From Nostoc sp. UHCC 0926 (lineage in GTDB: Bacteria; Cyanobacteriota; Cyanobacteriia; Cyanobacteriales; Nostocaceae), in assembly GCF_028623165.1 (NCBI RefSeq), contig NZ_CP117770.1, positions 186,001 through 250,000 of the forward strand: DNA of 64,000 nt, given 5' to 3'. Below are positions 25,252-35,354 of this stretch, piece by piece. The translations under genes and the position numbers were made by a program. The notes under the pieces were generated by a model. The model did not search any database and was not told the DNA's origin. It saw only the letters and a list, made by a program, of their open reading frames with translations. The first letter of the stretch is position 1, and each line of letters begins with the position of its first letter.

Positions 25252-25887
25252 TTAGCTAGTTAATGCAAAATCTGTAGACTGAATGATGGGTATATTTTGA
25301 CCAATTATGTGCAGTTCATAGCACAAAGTAGAATAAGCTTGCTCAGGGTCAGAATTAGTCGTATCAATCTCTACAACTGGTATATCAACTAGGGAAAATA
25401 TACGCTTATATGATTCAATAAGATTGTATTCAATAGAAACTTTATCCCCATACCATTGCATAGGAACTTCCTGACTTCGCATGGCAATACGCTGGCAAAT
25501 TACAGGCTGAGAGTCCGTCACATAAACAATAACGTCAGGGAGCAAAAATTTTTGTTCTGATTGTAATATAGGTAAATGCAAAGACAAGTCTTGTTTCATC
25601 AACAGGCTGTGGTAAGCAAGAGTAGAAAACACATATCTGTCAGCCACAACCCCTGAATAGTTCAACTTTAATGCATACTCATGGCTACGCATAAGGTTGC
25701 ACAAAGTATAAAAATGAAATGTGGTGATTGGGGAATGAGTCGCAGCTATTTGCTCTCGTAAAGAAATTAACTCAGGTGGTATGCTGCTGTAATAAGAAAA
25801 ATTTTGGCGCTTGGCAAATAGCTCTGCCAAAGTAGTTTTCCCAGCCCCATCTAATCCTTCAAATACCAAAAAAGGAAACTGCTTCAT
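25252..25887 (-). CDS. Thymidylate kinase-like nucleotide kinase partnered with viperin, 211 aa
   Basis: P-loop kinase: LVFEGLDGAGKTTLAE (Walker A 11-18), VADRYVFSTLAY (DRY 83-85) and LLPDVIVYVTDSQPVICQRI (Walker B and LID-adjacent region). It resembles TMK/CMPK2-type nucleoside monophosphate kinases. Such kinases neighbour viperin both in bacteria and in vertebrates (CMPK2), where they raise the triphosphate pool used by viperin. It is the first gene of the pair. The base specificity cannot be read from sequence. Confidence 0.88.
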   Translation of the reverse strand: MKQFPFLVFEGLDGAGKTTLAELFAKRQNFSYYSSIPPELISLREQIAATHSPITTFHFYTLCNLMRSHEYALKLNYSGVVADRYVFSTLAYHSLLMKQDLSLHLPILQSEQKFLLPDVIVYVTDSQPVICQRIAMRSQEVPMQWYGDKVSIEYNLIESYKRIFSLVDIPVVEIDTTNSDPEQAYSTLCYELHIIGQNIPIIQSTDFALTS

Positions 25888-26057
25888 AGATGATATGACT
25901 TATGTACTGTACAAATTCATAATTGTGTGATGTGATTTAAGACTTCTATCCATAATCTATGCTATTAGTCTTTACCTTGTTGGAGGTGGTTTTTTTTAAT
26001 AATTGGTTGGGGCGTAGCCCATCGCTTGGGGTTTCCTCTAAGAATTGGGAAGCGTCG

Positions 26058-26479
26058 CTATCCTCTCAATTCATGTACACGTTGCCATTCCTGTTGTGTA
26101 ATTTTGTAATTTGTAGCGTTCGGCTGACGAATTACAATCAAGTTTTTCAACACGAGGTCTTCTTTTAAGTTTTCCCTCACCAGTGGCTTGTCTAACAATT
26201 TGCTAGTAAAGCGAATCTTGGTGCAAGGTTTAACACCAACGCGACTGGTATCAATCCAATAGCCAATATCAGGGGGGTTAGTGATAATCTTGGGGGACTC
26301 GATAATCTCTGCGATCGCATATATCCCCGCCTTATCCCCCAATTCCAAATCAGCACTCCATCACCAAGGGCCATGTCTTTGGCGTAGCGCGTTGCAAGCC
26401 AGGGCATCTGCTCAAAGTCGCGGATGCCGTCTATGATGCGGTAATACTTGGGGTTGCCTTGAAACAGCCAGTAGGTCAT
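26058..26479 (-). pseudogene. EVE-domain protein, broken by a one-base frameshift
   Basis: The first frame (from 26479) reads MTYWLFQGNPKYYRIIDGIR, ARYAKDMALGDGVLIW and then leaves the family. The second frame (to stop 26058) continues AGIYAIAEIIESPKI, GYWIDTSRV, IRFTSKLLDKP, WQRVHEL. Joining them at the TGGAATTG near 26347 with one extra base gives a normal EVE (YTH-like, modified-base-reading) protein of about 140 residues. Such domains are associated with restriction-type defence. It is either recently inactivated or an assembly error. Confidence 0.8.
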
Positions 26480-26623
26480 TGTTTGGTAGATTTCCTCTAA
26501 GAATTTTTTGGGCTGGGCGATCGCTTCTGCTGGTAAATATCCTAATTTCCTCTAAGAATCGGGAGAGCGATCGCACGCGCTTACCTACTACAGAAGGTAT
26601 TACACCACCTTTAAACAATGTTG

Positions 26624-26923
26624 CTAAACCTGAAATAACAGCCTTAACTCTCTGAAACAAAGCCCCCAAGTTTTAAACCAGCAAGGGATATAGCCAATTA
26701 GCAAGCCTAAAGTTGCAGTAAAGGCACAACCACTTAAAATGATGCTCCGTATATCATCAAGCGGCATTGATTGACCAAATATGTAGCAGGCGATCGCAGC
26801 TACTAAAGACCATTTTCTTAAAACCCACCCTGTTTTAAGTCCAGTTATGAAAGTGCAAAACATTAGCACATAAAGTAGGGGTGTAATAAATGATGTAACA
26901 AAGACTTGTTGAATTTCCTGCAT
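26624..26923 (-). CDS. Small membrane protein, about 99 aa
   Basis: The ATG at 26923 (MQEIQQVFVTSF) has GAGG seven bases upstream. Three hydrophobic segments are visible: FITPLLYVLMFCTFITGL, WSLVAAIACYIFG and ILSGCAFTATLGLLIGYIP. It starts 32 bp after the PLD-helicase stop, so it is the last gene of that operon and a second small membrane component. No family is recognised. Confidence 0.65.
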   Translation of the reverse strand: MQEIQQVFVTSFITPLLYVLMFCTFITGLKTGWVLRKWSLVAAIACYIFGQSMPLDDIRSIILSGCAFTATLGLLIGYIPCWFKTWGLCFRELRLLFQV

Positions 26924-26954
26924 ATCTCTTGCCTCAATTTGTAGTTTGTACAAT

Positions 26955-29900
26955 TTACTTAGTAGAATCTGGCTTAAACCACTGATAGCAAATTAACTTA
27001 ATGTCTTTTTGCTGGATAATTTCTACTGGTCTTATATCTTTTTCATCTTCCAGTTCCTCATATTGGTCAGTGTCTACAAAATATTCATCTAACTCAGTTA
27101 CGAGTAAGCTGATGTTTTTATGGGTCTTAAACGACTCCCAAATTGCTTTAACATCTCGTTCATAACTCCGAGAATTAACTGTAGTTATAACTTTTAACAC
27201 CCGTTCTTTGGCTTCTTCATCTGTTGATTCCACTTGAAATAAGTCAGGCTGGGTTAGGGCATGATGAATGTTTTGTAATAGCTTGGACATTTGCGGTTTG
27301 ATACCTTTGCCCGTCTGCTGTTTTTGAAAAGATGTAAACAGATTACCTATGGCTCTTTCTAAAACAGGGAAAATGCGGTTATCAAACTGAACTGGTGCAA
27401 GGTTGTCAGGTTTGGGAAAGTCTGACTGTTGGCATTTGAGCCAATTGAAAATAGTACGTTTATCACTTATCAGGTTGTTTTCATCTAGGGAGATAGCGCC
27501 ATCAATGCGTGGGTAAAAATGCCAAAAGTGTTTATCATTGGCACGGAAGGCTAGAAAGATGCCACCATTGGGAACATCACGGTGGGGAATGGGTTTATTC
27601 CAGGTGCTATGAATACCAAAGGGAATATCATCAATTATTTCCTTGCTGGCCTCTTGCAGAAACTCTAATAAAGGTAATCTCATTTCATCTAGAGATACCA
27701 AATCTGCTGATTGCTCTAATTCTTCTAAAATGGCTTGTTTTTCAGCATCAGTGTCAGCCATTTTTAGTCTGTACAGTTCTTCTAATGACCTATCAGAAAC
27801 AGTTTCACCCAGTACACTACTGTCTAACCCTACCTCCCGGTCAATGGTGGCAATGCGTTGTTGTAGTCTTTTGACTAATCCTAGTAAATCCTCAAGTCCC
27901 TGTTCTGGGAAACAGTTGTAGATAAATAGTTCATCATAATCAGTGCCTAAGCGGTCAATTCGTCCTGCCCTTTGAATCATGCGTACTGGGTTCCAGTGCA
28001 GATCATAATTAATTAACACCCCAGCATCTTGCAAGTTTTGACCTTCTGATAAAACATCGGTACAGATGAGAATATCAATAGGATTTTCTTTTAATAGGGT
28101 TAATTCTTCATCACTTTGGGCATTAGCTTTGGGGGCAAATTGCTTAACTTTCTCTTCCCGTTGCTTGCTAGATGTTGCACCAGTCAATAACTCAATCACA
28201 GGCGCTTGAGTGTTGACTTGCATTTCGGTTAACCAAGCTTTATCTGTAATTAATTGTTTATATAAATACTCAGCCGTATCTTTGAAGTAGCTAAATACTA
28301 AAATCTTTTTACCTTGCAGTTGAGTTTTGAGTAAGTCTTTGAATGCTGCTAATTTGCGGTCATAGTCTGTGTTAGCTGCGGCTGAGGATTCAATTTTTTC
28401 TAAAGTGATAATAATATTGTTTAAAATTAATAAGTCAGCTTCAATTTGCTGTTGAAGTTGATTTAGGTCATAGTCTTTAGAGTCAACTTCACTTAGGGAC
28501 TCAATAATTGTATTGACTGAGTTACCTTCTTCTTCATCTTCAGTAGCTAATACTAACTTGCGAAAGTTTTTACTATCTAATAGCTTTTTTTGTTGAGTAA
28601 GAATTTTATAAAAATTAGTTTGAAAGTCTCTTTGGTTACGAATACTATTTTTAAAAGCAAGTAGTGAACTTTCAAATCGTTTAAAATAAAGAGCTTTTTG
28701 GAGGGCAACTAGGGCATCATTGCGCTTGACTTCATTTTCTTCCCCTTTATCCTTGCGCTTTTTAAAAGCCTTAATGTTATAAGCAGGTAAGTTAAGCTTG
28801 TCAATTTGAGTGGCTATCCCCGTATACAGTCCAGCAAAGCTATCCTCAAAGTTATATGTAAACTGTTCTAACTGGCGTTTAGGAAAGTGAATGAGTTTAC
28901 CATTAATGCGAATTTCTTCACCTGCTTGTTGCCTTCTAATCACGTCCTGGCGGCTGCGTCTCACCATTGTTTGCATGAGGAGTTCTGTAATTTCTACGCC
29001 ACCTTTAGCTAAGGCTTTAAAATAAGTCTTGAGGTTAGAAATACCCCATTCTCGGTAATAGATTTCACTGCCACGAGTTAACAACAGGATTTGATGGTAA
29101 AGGTCAAATATGCTGTTGTTGATGGGGGTAGCAGTCAGTAACACTACCCGTTTATTGCGTTTACCACTGCTAACTAGCTTTAATAAATTGCGGTAGCGAT
29201 TGGTGGCACTGTTACGAAAATTATGGGATTCATCCACCACCACAATGTCATAACGAGCATAATTATGTAAGTTAAAGTTTTGGCGGCTGATTTCTTCATG
29301 GGAGATAACATCAGCTTTAATGCCAAATTCATCTAGTTTTTTATCCCAGACTAATCTTTTGAGTTGAGCCGGACAAACCACCAAGGCACGGGGGACAAAT
29401 CTCGGTTTTCTGAGTTTAATTAGGTAATAGTCCAGCAGCCGCAAGCCAATAAAAGTTTTCCCCAAACCTACGGCATCAGCGATAACACAGCCATTGTGTC
29501 TTTCTATGAGTCTAACTGCTCTCTCAAATCCCTCTTGCTGAAAGCTGGCCAGTTCTAATGAAGTGCGATCGCCCTCGCCAATGATGGTATCGTCTTTGAA
29601 TAGTTCGTACAGGGCTTTGAGGAATACTTGGTAGGGGGTGTAAGCTTTACTGCCAAACTTGGAGGCATTGAGCGCGTCAATTAACTTAGTTTTGTAATCA
29701 ACATCGACACTTTCGTGATTCCAAAACTCTGTAAACCAATTGTGGCGTAAATCTTGGGCAATGGCTTTTTGTTTGTTGACTACGTTTAGTTCTCGGTTGT
29801 GGTAAATACCAGATGGGGTGAAGTTACTAGAGCCGACAATACTATACTCATCAAATATGTAAGCTTTGGCGTGTAAAAATTCACTGTTAGTTGCCCCATA

Positions 29901-30248
29901 CAGTCTGACCAGGATGTGGTCTTGTTGCAAGTAAGCAATCATCCGGTCAATCTGCTGTTTATAGCTTGCCTTAAAGTCTTCCTCCTCTAGCTCTTGCTGA
30001 ATGTCGCGGCGAAAGTAGCGGATTAGGTCGATGCGATCGCTTTCTGCTGGTCTAATAGTTGGGTCACGCCCAATGAGTAACCGCAAGCTGGTGAGTTGGT
30101 TCATGGGAGCTTCTAGGCGTACCCATGCCTCGATGCGGAAAAAGCCAGTGGCGATGTCGAGGATAATTTGGTGTTCATCCTCGATTAGTTGTTTGAGGAT
30201 GGTTTGCAGTTTGTGGCGGGAGTTGTCGATGTAATCGGGTAAGGGCAT
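26955..30248 (-). CDS. PLD-domain SNF2-type helicase, 1097 aa
   Basis: The N-terminus is a phospholipase-D-like domain with one HKD-type motif (FLHAKAYIFDEYSIVGSSNF, His126, Lys128). The SNF2/SF2 core follows: Walker A DAVGLGKT (258-265), VVDESHNF (II), LLTATPINN (III), ILICTDVLSEGQNLQDAGVL (V) and RMIQRAGRIDRLG (VI). A long charged insertion (about residues 480-640) splits the helicase lobes. Single-HKD PLD helicases are typical of restriction and DISARM-like systems. The gene is 5 bp downstream of the HEPN gene. Confidence 0.9.
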   Translation of the reverse strand: MPLPDYIDNSRHKLQTILKQLIEDEHQIILDIATGFFRIEAWVRLEAPMNQLTSLRLLIGRDPTIRPAESDRIDLIRYFRRDIQQELEEEDFKASYKQQIDRMIAYLQQDHILVRLYGATNSEFLHAKAYIFDEYSIVGSSNFTPSGIYHNRELNVVNKQKAIAQDLRHNWFTEFWNHESVDVDYKTKLIDALNASKFGSKAYTPYQVFLKALYELFKDDTIIGEGDRTSLELASFQQEGFERAVRLIERHNGCVIADAVGLGKTFIGLRLLDYYLIKLRKPRFVPRALVVCPAQLKRLVWDKKLDEFGIKADVISHEEISRQNFNLHNYARYDIVVVDESHNFRNSATNRYRNLLKLVSSGKRNKRVVLLTATPINNSIFDLYHQILLLTRGSEIYYREWGISNLKTYFKALAKGGVEITELLMQTMVRRSRQDVIRRQQAGEEIRINGKLIHFPKRQLEQFTYNFEDSFAGLYTGIATQIDKLNLPAYNIKAFKKRKDKGEENEVKRNDALVALQKALYFKRFESSLLAFKNSIRNQRDFQTNFYKILTQQKKLLDSKNFRKLVLATEDEEEGNSVNTIIESLSEVDSKDYDLNQLQQQIEADLLILNNIIITLEKIESSAAANTDYDRKLAAFKDLLKTQLQGKKILVFSYFKDTAEYLYKQLITDKAWLTEMQVNTQAPVIELLTGATSSKQREEKVKQFAPKANAQSDEELTLLKENPIDILICTDVLSEGQNLQDAGVLINYDLHWNPVRMIQRAGRIDRLGTDYDELFIYNCFPEQGLEDLLGLVKRLQQRIATIDREVGLDSSVLGETVSDRSLEELYRLKMADTDAEKQAILEELEQSADLVSLDEMRLPLLEFLQEASKEIIDDIPFGIHSTWNKPIPHRDVPNGGIFLAFRANDKHFWHFYPRIDGAISLDENNLISDKRTIFNWLKCQQSDFPKPDNLAPVQFDNRIFPVLERAIGNLFTSFQKQQTGKGIKPQMSKLLQNIHHALTQPDLFQVESTDEEAKERVLKVITTVNSRSYERDVKAIWESFKTHKNISLLVTELDEYFVDTDQYEELEDEKDIRPVEIIQQKDIKLICYQWFKPDSTK

Positions 30249-30253
30249 TAGTT

Positions 30254-31573
30254 TTAATCTATAGAATAACCATACTCAAACAGCTTTAACAGACACTTTA
30301 GTAAATATATATTGCTAATCTGAAATACTTCTCGCCTAATTTTTTCAGATGGAAATTCCGATTTATTTGATTTAATTTGGGGATGAACAATGCTATTTCT
30401 AGCTTCAGTAATCGCTAAAACACTATCATTCCAATTAAGTTCTTTTGCTTTTTTCTGGATTTCTATATATTTTTCTATAGGTTCTAAACCGACATCAAGA
30501 CTTTTTAGTAAAAGTCTAATTTGTCCAGATGCCTTTAGTCCGTTAAATCCATCAGAAGTGACGTATTCATTAACTTTCAAGAATGTCCAAGCTATTTTTT
30601 CTAAAGCAGCCTGTAATAAAATGATGGAAGTATTATATCCATTAAAATGCTTTAGACTTTCTATATACCACTGAATCGCATTTTGAATAACTTCTTTCCA
30701 TGTCGGGTCTTGCCACTTTTTCATAAAACCAGCAAAAGGAGCAACAATTTCTGTGGTTGAGTCAAGATAACTCCACCTATTGCCATGCTGCCATGAATCA
30801 CCTTTAATAATAGGATTACGCCATTCTTCTAATAATTGATTACCTTCACTGTCAAAACCCGATACCAAAAGAGGTGCTATCCAAATACCTCTTACGAATG
30901 ACAAATAATAACTAAAGGCTTCAATTATTTGATAGGCTTCCTCCAAGGTAAATGTAGTCTTATCTAAGCGCTCTATCTTGCAGATATGAGTAACACCATA
31001 GCCACCTTCCGATTCCAGTAATTCTTGTAGTTCATAGCAATTATCCAAGGTTGATAGAACGATATGCCAGTTATCATAATCAAATATGAATTGACCATCA
31101 AACATTAACCAACCTTCTCGTTCTATTTCTACCAGATTACCTTCTTCATCTTCCTCATCATCAAAGTGATTAGAAATATTGAACCACCAAAAGTTAGGAA
31201 GGTGAAAAACTACGGAAGCTAAATTATTTGTAGTTCCTTTAAAGAAAGGCTCTATTAAATGTCCCGTAAGTTGGTTCTTTTTATTTCCCCAATATGTACT
31301 ACTAGAGATATATACTCTTAAACGATGTTGCGGAACTAGTTCAGTTAACTTTAGTTCAAGTTTATCTTGATTTTCGGTACCAATCCTATCTTCACCAAAA
31401 TAGGTAAATTTAAAGTTTATGTTAGGTGATGGATGCCAAGATATTTTGATAAATACTTTGCCTTCAATAATTTTATCATCATTAATCAGTTCAGCAAAAC
31501 CTTGATAAAGAAAAATGTGCTGATTGGGGATTTTTTGAGTGATTATTTTGGGTTGGGGTTGCCAATGAGCCAT
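30254..31573 (-). CDS. HEPN-domain protein, 439 aa
   Basis: The C-terminal part has the HEPN RNase signature R-x4-H in EARNSIVHP (Arg392, His397) within a helical bundle that starts near HFNGYNTSIILLQAALEKIA. The N-terminal 230 residues are beta-rich and unrecognised (LASVVFHLPNFWWFN, LMFDGQFIFDYDNWHIVLS), possibly a sensing domain as in ApeA-like proteins. HEPN proteins usually cut RNA during phage defence. It sits between a 100-residue membrane protein and the PLD helicase, with 5 bp to the latter. Confidence 0.82.
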   Translation of the reverse strand: MAHWQPQPKIITQKIPNQHIFLYQGFAELINDDKIIEGKVFIKISWHPSPNINFKFTYFGEDRIGTENQDKLELKLTELVPQHRLRVYISSSTYWGNKKNQLTGHLIEPFFKGTTNNLASVVFHLPNFWWFNISNHFDDEEDEEGNLVEIEREGWLMFDGQFIFDYDNWHIVLSTLDNCYELQELLESEGGYGVTHICKIERLDKTTFTLEEAYQIIEAFSYYLSFVRGIWIAPLLVSGFDSEGNQLLEEWRNPIIKGDSWQHGNRWSYLDSTTEIVAPFAGFMKKWQDPTWKEVIQNAIQWYIESLKHFNGYNTSIILLQAALEKIAWTFLKVNEYVTSDGFNGLKASGQIRLLLKSLDVGLEPIEKYIEIQKKAKELNWNDSVLAITEARNSIVHPQIKSNKSEFPSEKIRREVFQISNIYLLKCLLKLFEYGYSID

Positions 31574-31635
31574 GATATTTATTAATTTCAGAAATTGTTT
31601 ATTACGATAAATAGTCTTGAGGTTATTGAGAATTG

Positions 31636-31929
31636 TTATATTTCACGTTTACAGAAGTACTGAATAATCCATTTAGAAAATTTGCCTATTATAAATCCTA
31701 CAGTTAACATCAAAACGTAATTCGTCATTCCTGGTAAAAGCCCAGGCAATAATTTAGAAAGCGCACTAGCAAAAAAAATGAGAAAAAATGCAACTAGAAT
31801 ACTTCTTATAAACTCTTCCAAGTAAAAGGCAGACATAAATCCTATTACTGAAAAAATAATGAGCATGACAATGTTAAACAAACTAAAAAGATTCAAAAGA
31901 GGCTGTAACGCATTTGCAACTGAATTCAT
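31636..31929 (-). CDS. Small membrane protein in the methyltransferase operon, 97 aa
   Basis: Three hydrophobic stretches are visible: IVMLIIFSVIGFMSAFY, ILVAFFLIFFASAL and YVLMLTVGFIIGKF. A strong AGGGGAGG stands 9 bases before the ATG at 31929, so that start is preferred to 31938, which would overlap the methyltransferase stop by 4 bp. Tight spacing on both sides places it firmly inside the operon. No family is recognised; a membrane effector or anchor role is only a guess. Confidence 0.75.
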   Translation of the reverse strand: MNSVANALQPLLNLFSLFNIVMLIIFSVIGFMSAFYLEEFIRSILVAFFLIFFASALSKLLPGLLPGMTNYVLMLTVGFIIGKFSKWIIQYFCKREI

Positions 31930-31934
31930 AATTG

Positions 31935-34900
31935 TCATCCTCCCCTAATAATTTTCATTTCCTCAGTCGTCAGCCCATACAGATGAGCAACCCTATCATC
32001 TATCTCTGCTTCCCAATCTTTTACTCCTTGTCCTTTCGCATCAAGACATTTTTGTACTAAGGCTTCTATAGCTAGGCGGTCTAGTTCTGAAACAGTGGGG
32101 ATGGGGATTTGCGAAACATACGGAATTTGCATTGCATAAGCACCACCTTGCAATTTTGAAATAATATTACTTAGAAAAAACCAAACTATTTTGGAATTAA
32201 GTAAACCTAATAAAACTAAATCAATACTTGGAATCAAAAAAACTTTATTATTTAAATAGGAGCATGATGTATCTAAAGTAAATGTTTGATAACTGGCTAT
32301 CTCTTGATATATTATTTTAGGTTTCTCGAATTCCTGATAATAATTAATAGCATAAGGTATTTGAAACCACTCATCACCATCTCGAACTACATTTAACCTT
32401 TGTAATAGACTGTCTTTATATTTTGAAAGGTGTTTCTTTATAGCAGGATATGAATTTATTTCAGTGCCTTTACGAGTAAAGATTAAATATAAATCTTGGT
32501 AATCGATTGCCCATCTCTTTACATCACGACCTCGTAAGAATGGTTTTAAGAGATTGGTAGATGATGGATGTTCAGCAATTAACCTATCCCGTGTTTCCCT
32601 ATTAACTACAAAAGCCTCATTTAAACCTGTCTTAATACCGCAATAAAACCTTCCATTCACATACTCACCCAACGGTGTACCCGCACCCCTCAACTTGTCC
32701 ATTAACCGGAACACAGCCGGAGACTCCAACCGCCACCCATCAGCCCTCAATTCCTTCTGAGGCATATAAAAACTCTGGTTTTTATACACCAAATTAAACT
32801 CATCAACAGACTTACCAACTTCCCAATTCAGCACACGGGCTTGATGATTGTCTGGCTTACTCTTGCTAACCAAAATAATGCTAGGGTATGCGATCGCTTC
32901 AAATACTGGTGCATCTCCAAAATCAATCAACACCTGGACTTGTGACTTTTCCCCTAAAAATTGACGTAGTTTTTCACCATAGCCTGCACGGAAGTATTTG
33001 TTAGACGTGATGTAGCTGAGACAACCCCCAGACTTGAGCAGCTTAAACCCACGCTCATAAAAGTAAACAAAGAGGTCAGATACCCCGGTGTAACATTCAT
33101 ATTCTGCTTGCAGGGCTGGTTTGAGTTCTTTAATTTGCTCCTGTCTCACATAAGGCGGATTACCAATTACAATATCAAACCCACCCTGCTGCTGAAACAC
33201 CTCATTAAAGTGCAAATGCCACTGGAAGAAGTTAAGCGATCGCATCCCCTTTTCCACATCAGTAGCAAACTTAGTCAACTCAGCCAACTTATCAGCAATC
33301 TGTTGACGTTCCTTTTCCTGAGCCTTGCTGACTTTGCCCTTCATCTGATTAATTTCGCTTTCTAATTTCCTCTGCTTCCCTTCCCCAAAGGAACGACGGT
33401 CAGCGATCGCAACTCGAAACACATTCTTTTCAGCTTCTAAAATTTTTCCTCTAAGAATCTTGCGCTCCTGGGCATGAGCCTCAAAATACTCGTGTTGCAA
33501 GTCTATTAAAGGTTGAATAGCAGATTGTACAGGGGTGACATTCAGCATTGTCTGTTGGTCTTTGGTGGGGTCAGGAATTAACTGCTCACCATGAATAGTA
33601 GAAATTAGTGAATCCCCACACATCAACTTGTAATCTAGGTTGGGCAGTGGTTCCACATCTTCTAGAGAAGGAATATCGACCACCAAAGACAACCACATCC
33701 GCAGCTTGGCAATCTCAACCGCTTCCGGCTTAATGTCCACACCATAGAGATTATTAGCAATAATGTCCCGCTTCCATTGACTGATAGTGAGACTACCCCG
33801 CTCTACAGTCATACCTTCCCGATGAGCGATCGCTTGTTTGACTGACAAAATTACTTGCATCATCCCCATCGGGAATGCACCAGAACCCACAGCCGGGTCA
33901 CAAATCCTTACAGAGTTTAGTGCTTGCTTTAACTTCTTAGCCTGTTCCTTAGTCAACAGTTGGTTAATGTCACTGTCTGGTAGTTCTGTTTCAAACTCTA
34001 TCAGCTTCCTGACCGCTTCCAAGTCCATACCGCTCTGGTCGGCTAAATAGCGACTCAGAGATTCTACACACATGAACTGGACTATTCCGCGTGGAGTGTA
34101 GAAAGTGCCGCTTTGTCCCCGTTCCTCAGATGCCAGCATATTCTCGAACACTTTACCTAGCATCTCCGGGTCAACTGCTGCATCTTCATCACCCTGAACG
34201 TTTTCTGAAACGGTGAAGTTATAGCTGTTAAAGAACTTTAAAATACCTTTATCGCCACTGGGGTCAAAAACAGAGTTAGGTAATTCGATTTGAGGGGGTG
34301 TTTCTACGCCAGCCGCATCAATTACACCTGAACCATAATCCCGGTCAAACAATCCGCCATTGAGATAAGGAATCTTACCCCAAGGGGAATCCATATTTGG
34401 GCGCTGTTTGTTGAGCATTTCAAAAAACAACGGCTCTAGCACCTGATTATAGAAATCTGTGTCTTCTAGGTCTGAGCGTAGTTTGTTGTATTGATTTTTC
34501 AGAAAATTGCGATCGCTCCCCAAAAACTCCTTTTTCTGTAAAAAGTAGAGGAACATGATTCGCCCCAAAAGGCGTTGAGAGAACTGATGCAGCCGATTGG
34601 GGTCAGTGAAGTAGGAATGGGGATTGTTAGCTTTAATAACCCGTTGCAGTTCCTCAAATATTTCTCGATAACCCCGATAGAACTCTTTAGTCAGCTTCTC
34701 TACATCAAAAGCTTCACACTGCACTTTATACAGTTCTTGTGGAGATAGATTTCGAGCAGCGATCGCATCTAGGCGGTCACGGTCGTAGTTGGTGGGATTA
34801 GCCCTGTCAATCAGTAACTTGCGGATGCTGACTTTTAAATTCAGGTCAGCATCAAAGGTTTTACGGGGATTGACCAACATCAATTGGTCATAGTTTTTTG

Positions 34901-35222
34901 TACCCAGCAGGAGAAAATTAGAGGGTCGTCTACAAAGACTTTGAGCCAGCGATCGCATTCTGTTGCTGGCGACACTGTTCGAGAGCCATTCGTTTTCTTG
35001 AAGCTGAAACAGCAAAACTTGCAGCGACTCATTACCATGCTGATGATCGGCAATCATATATGCGTTCCAAATGGCTTCTGCACTACGAGCAGGTAGTTCC
35101 AAATCATCAATAGCTAATTGTTGAGCAGAAGCGTTGTAGCCAATTTTTTGAAATAAAGATGCTACGTTCTCTGGATTATCTATGTGCCTGACATCATCTA
35201 GTTGTAGTAATCGCCCATTCAT
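31935..35222 (-). CDS. Eco57I-like N6-adenine methyltransferase (type IIG/PglX-like), 1095 aa
   Basis: The methyltransferase core is intact: GTFYTPRGIV (372-381), SAM motif I CDPAVGSGAF (441-450), NNLYGVDIKPEAVEIAKLR, and catalytic NPPY in FDIVIGNPPYVRQ near residue 690. A target-recognition region follows (YCGIKTGLNEAFVV, LLKPFLRGRDVKRW, IPYVSQIPIP). The N-terminal 300 residues (NFLLLGTKNYDQLMLVNP) are common in this family, but I see no clear PD-(D/E)XK nuclease triad. A TCCTCTAAGAA repeat at 33448-33457 lies within the coding sequence. First structural gene of the operon. Confidence 0.9.
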   Translation of the reverse strand: MNGRLLQLDDVRHIDNPENVASLFQKIGYNASAQQLAIDDLELPARSAEAIWNAYMIADHQHGNESLQVLLFQLQENEWLSNSVASNRMRSLAQSLCRRPSNFLLLGTKNYDQLMLVNPRKTFDADLNLKVSIRKLLIDRANPTNYDRDRLDAIAARNLSPQELYKVQCEAFDVEKLTKEFYRGYREIFEELQRVIKANNPHSYFTDPNRLHQFSQRLLGRIMFLYFLQKKEFLGSDRNFLKNQYNKLRSDLEDTDFYNQVLEPLFFEMLNKQRPNMDSPWGKIPYLNGGLFDRDYGSGVIDAAGVETPPQIELPNSVFDPSGDKGILKFFNSYNFTVSENVQGDEDAAVDPEMLGKVFENMLASEERGQSGTFYTPRGIVQFMCVESLSRYLADQSGMDLEAVRKLIEFETELPDSDINQLLTKEQAKKLKQALNSVRICDPAVGSGAFPMGMMQVILSVKQAIAHREGMTVERGSLTISQWKRDIIANNLYGVDIKPEAVEIAKLRMWLSLVVDIPSLEDVEPLPNLDYKLMCGDSLISTIHGEQLIPDPTKDQQTMLNVTPVQSAIQPLIDLQHEYFEAHAQERKILRGKILEAEKNVFRVAIADRRSFGEGKQRKLESEINQMKGKVSKAQEKERQQIADKLAELTKFATDVEKGMRSLNFFQWHLHFNEVFQQQGGFDIVIGNPPYVRQEQIKELKPALQAEYECYTGVSDLFVYFYERGFKLLKSGGCLSYITSNKYFRAGYGEKLRQFLGEKSQVQVLIDFGDAPVFEAIAYPSIILVSKSKPDNHQARVLNWEVGKSVDEFNLVYKNQSFYMPQKELRADGWRLESPAVFRLMDKLRGAGTPLGEYVNGRFYCGIKTGLNEAFVVNRETRDRLIAEHPSSTNLLKPFLRGRDVKRWAIDYQDLYLIFTRKGTEINSYPAIKKHLSKYKDSLLQRLNVVRDGDEWFQIPYAINYYQEFEKPKIIYQEIASYQTFTLDTSCSYLNNKVFLIPSIDLVLLGLLNSKIVWFFLSNIISKLQGGAYAMQIPYVSQIPIPTVSELDRLAIEALVQKCLDAKGQGVKDWEAEIDDRVAHLYGLTTEEMKIIRGG

Positions 35223-35354
35223 TCCTGTATTTCCCTTGCCTAAAAGTTACTTCTCCCAAACCCTTGCTGTGTATCAACCGTAATTAATCCTGAATTGGCA
35301 GCTTAAATCTGCGATGGGCAAAACCCACCGCTCACACCAAAACTGAGCAAACAA

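Noticed and set aside
26412-26669. 85-residue minus-strand ORF between EVE remnant and membrane protein
   Set aside because: It overlaps both neighbours in another frame and consists of repeat sequence.
31935-35222. Naming the methyltransferase PglX or DISARM DrmMI
   Set aside because: Companion genes of BREX (brxC/pglZ) and DISARM (drmA/drmB) are absent here, so only the family is given.
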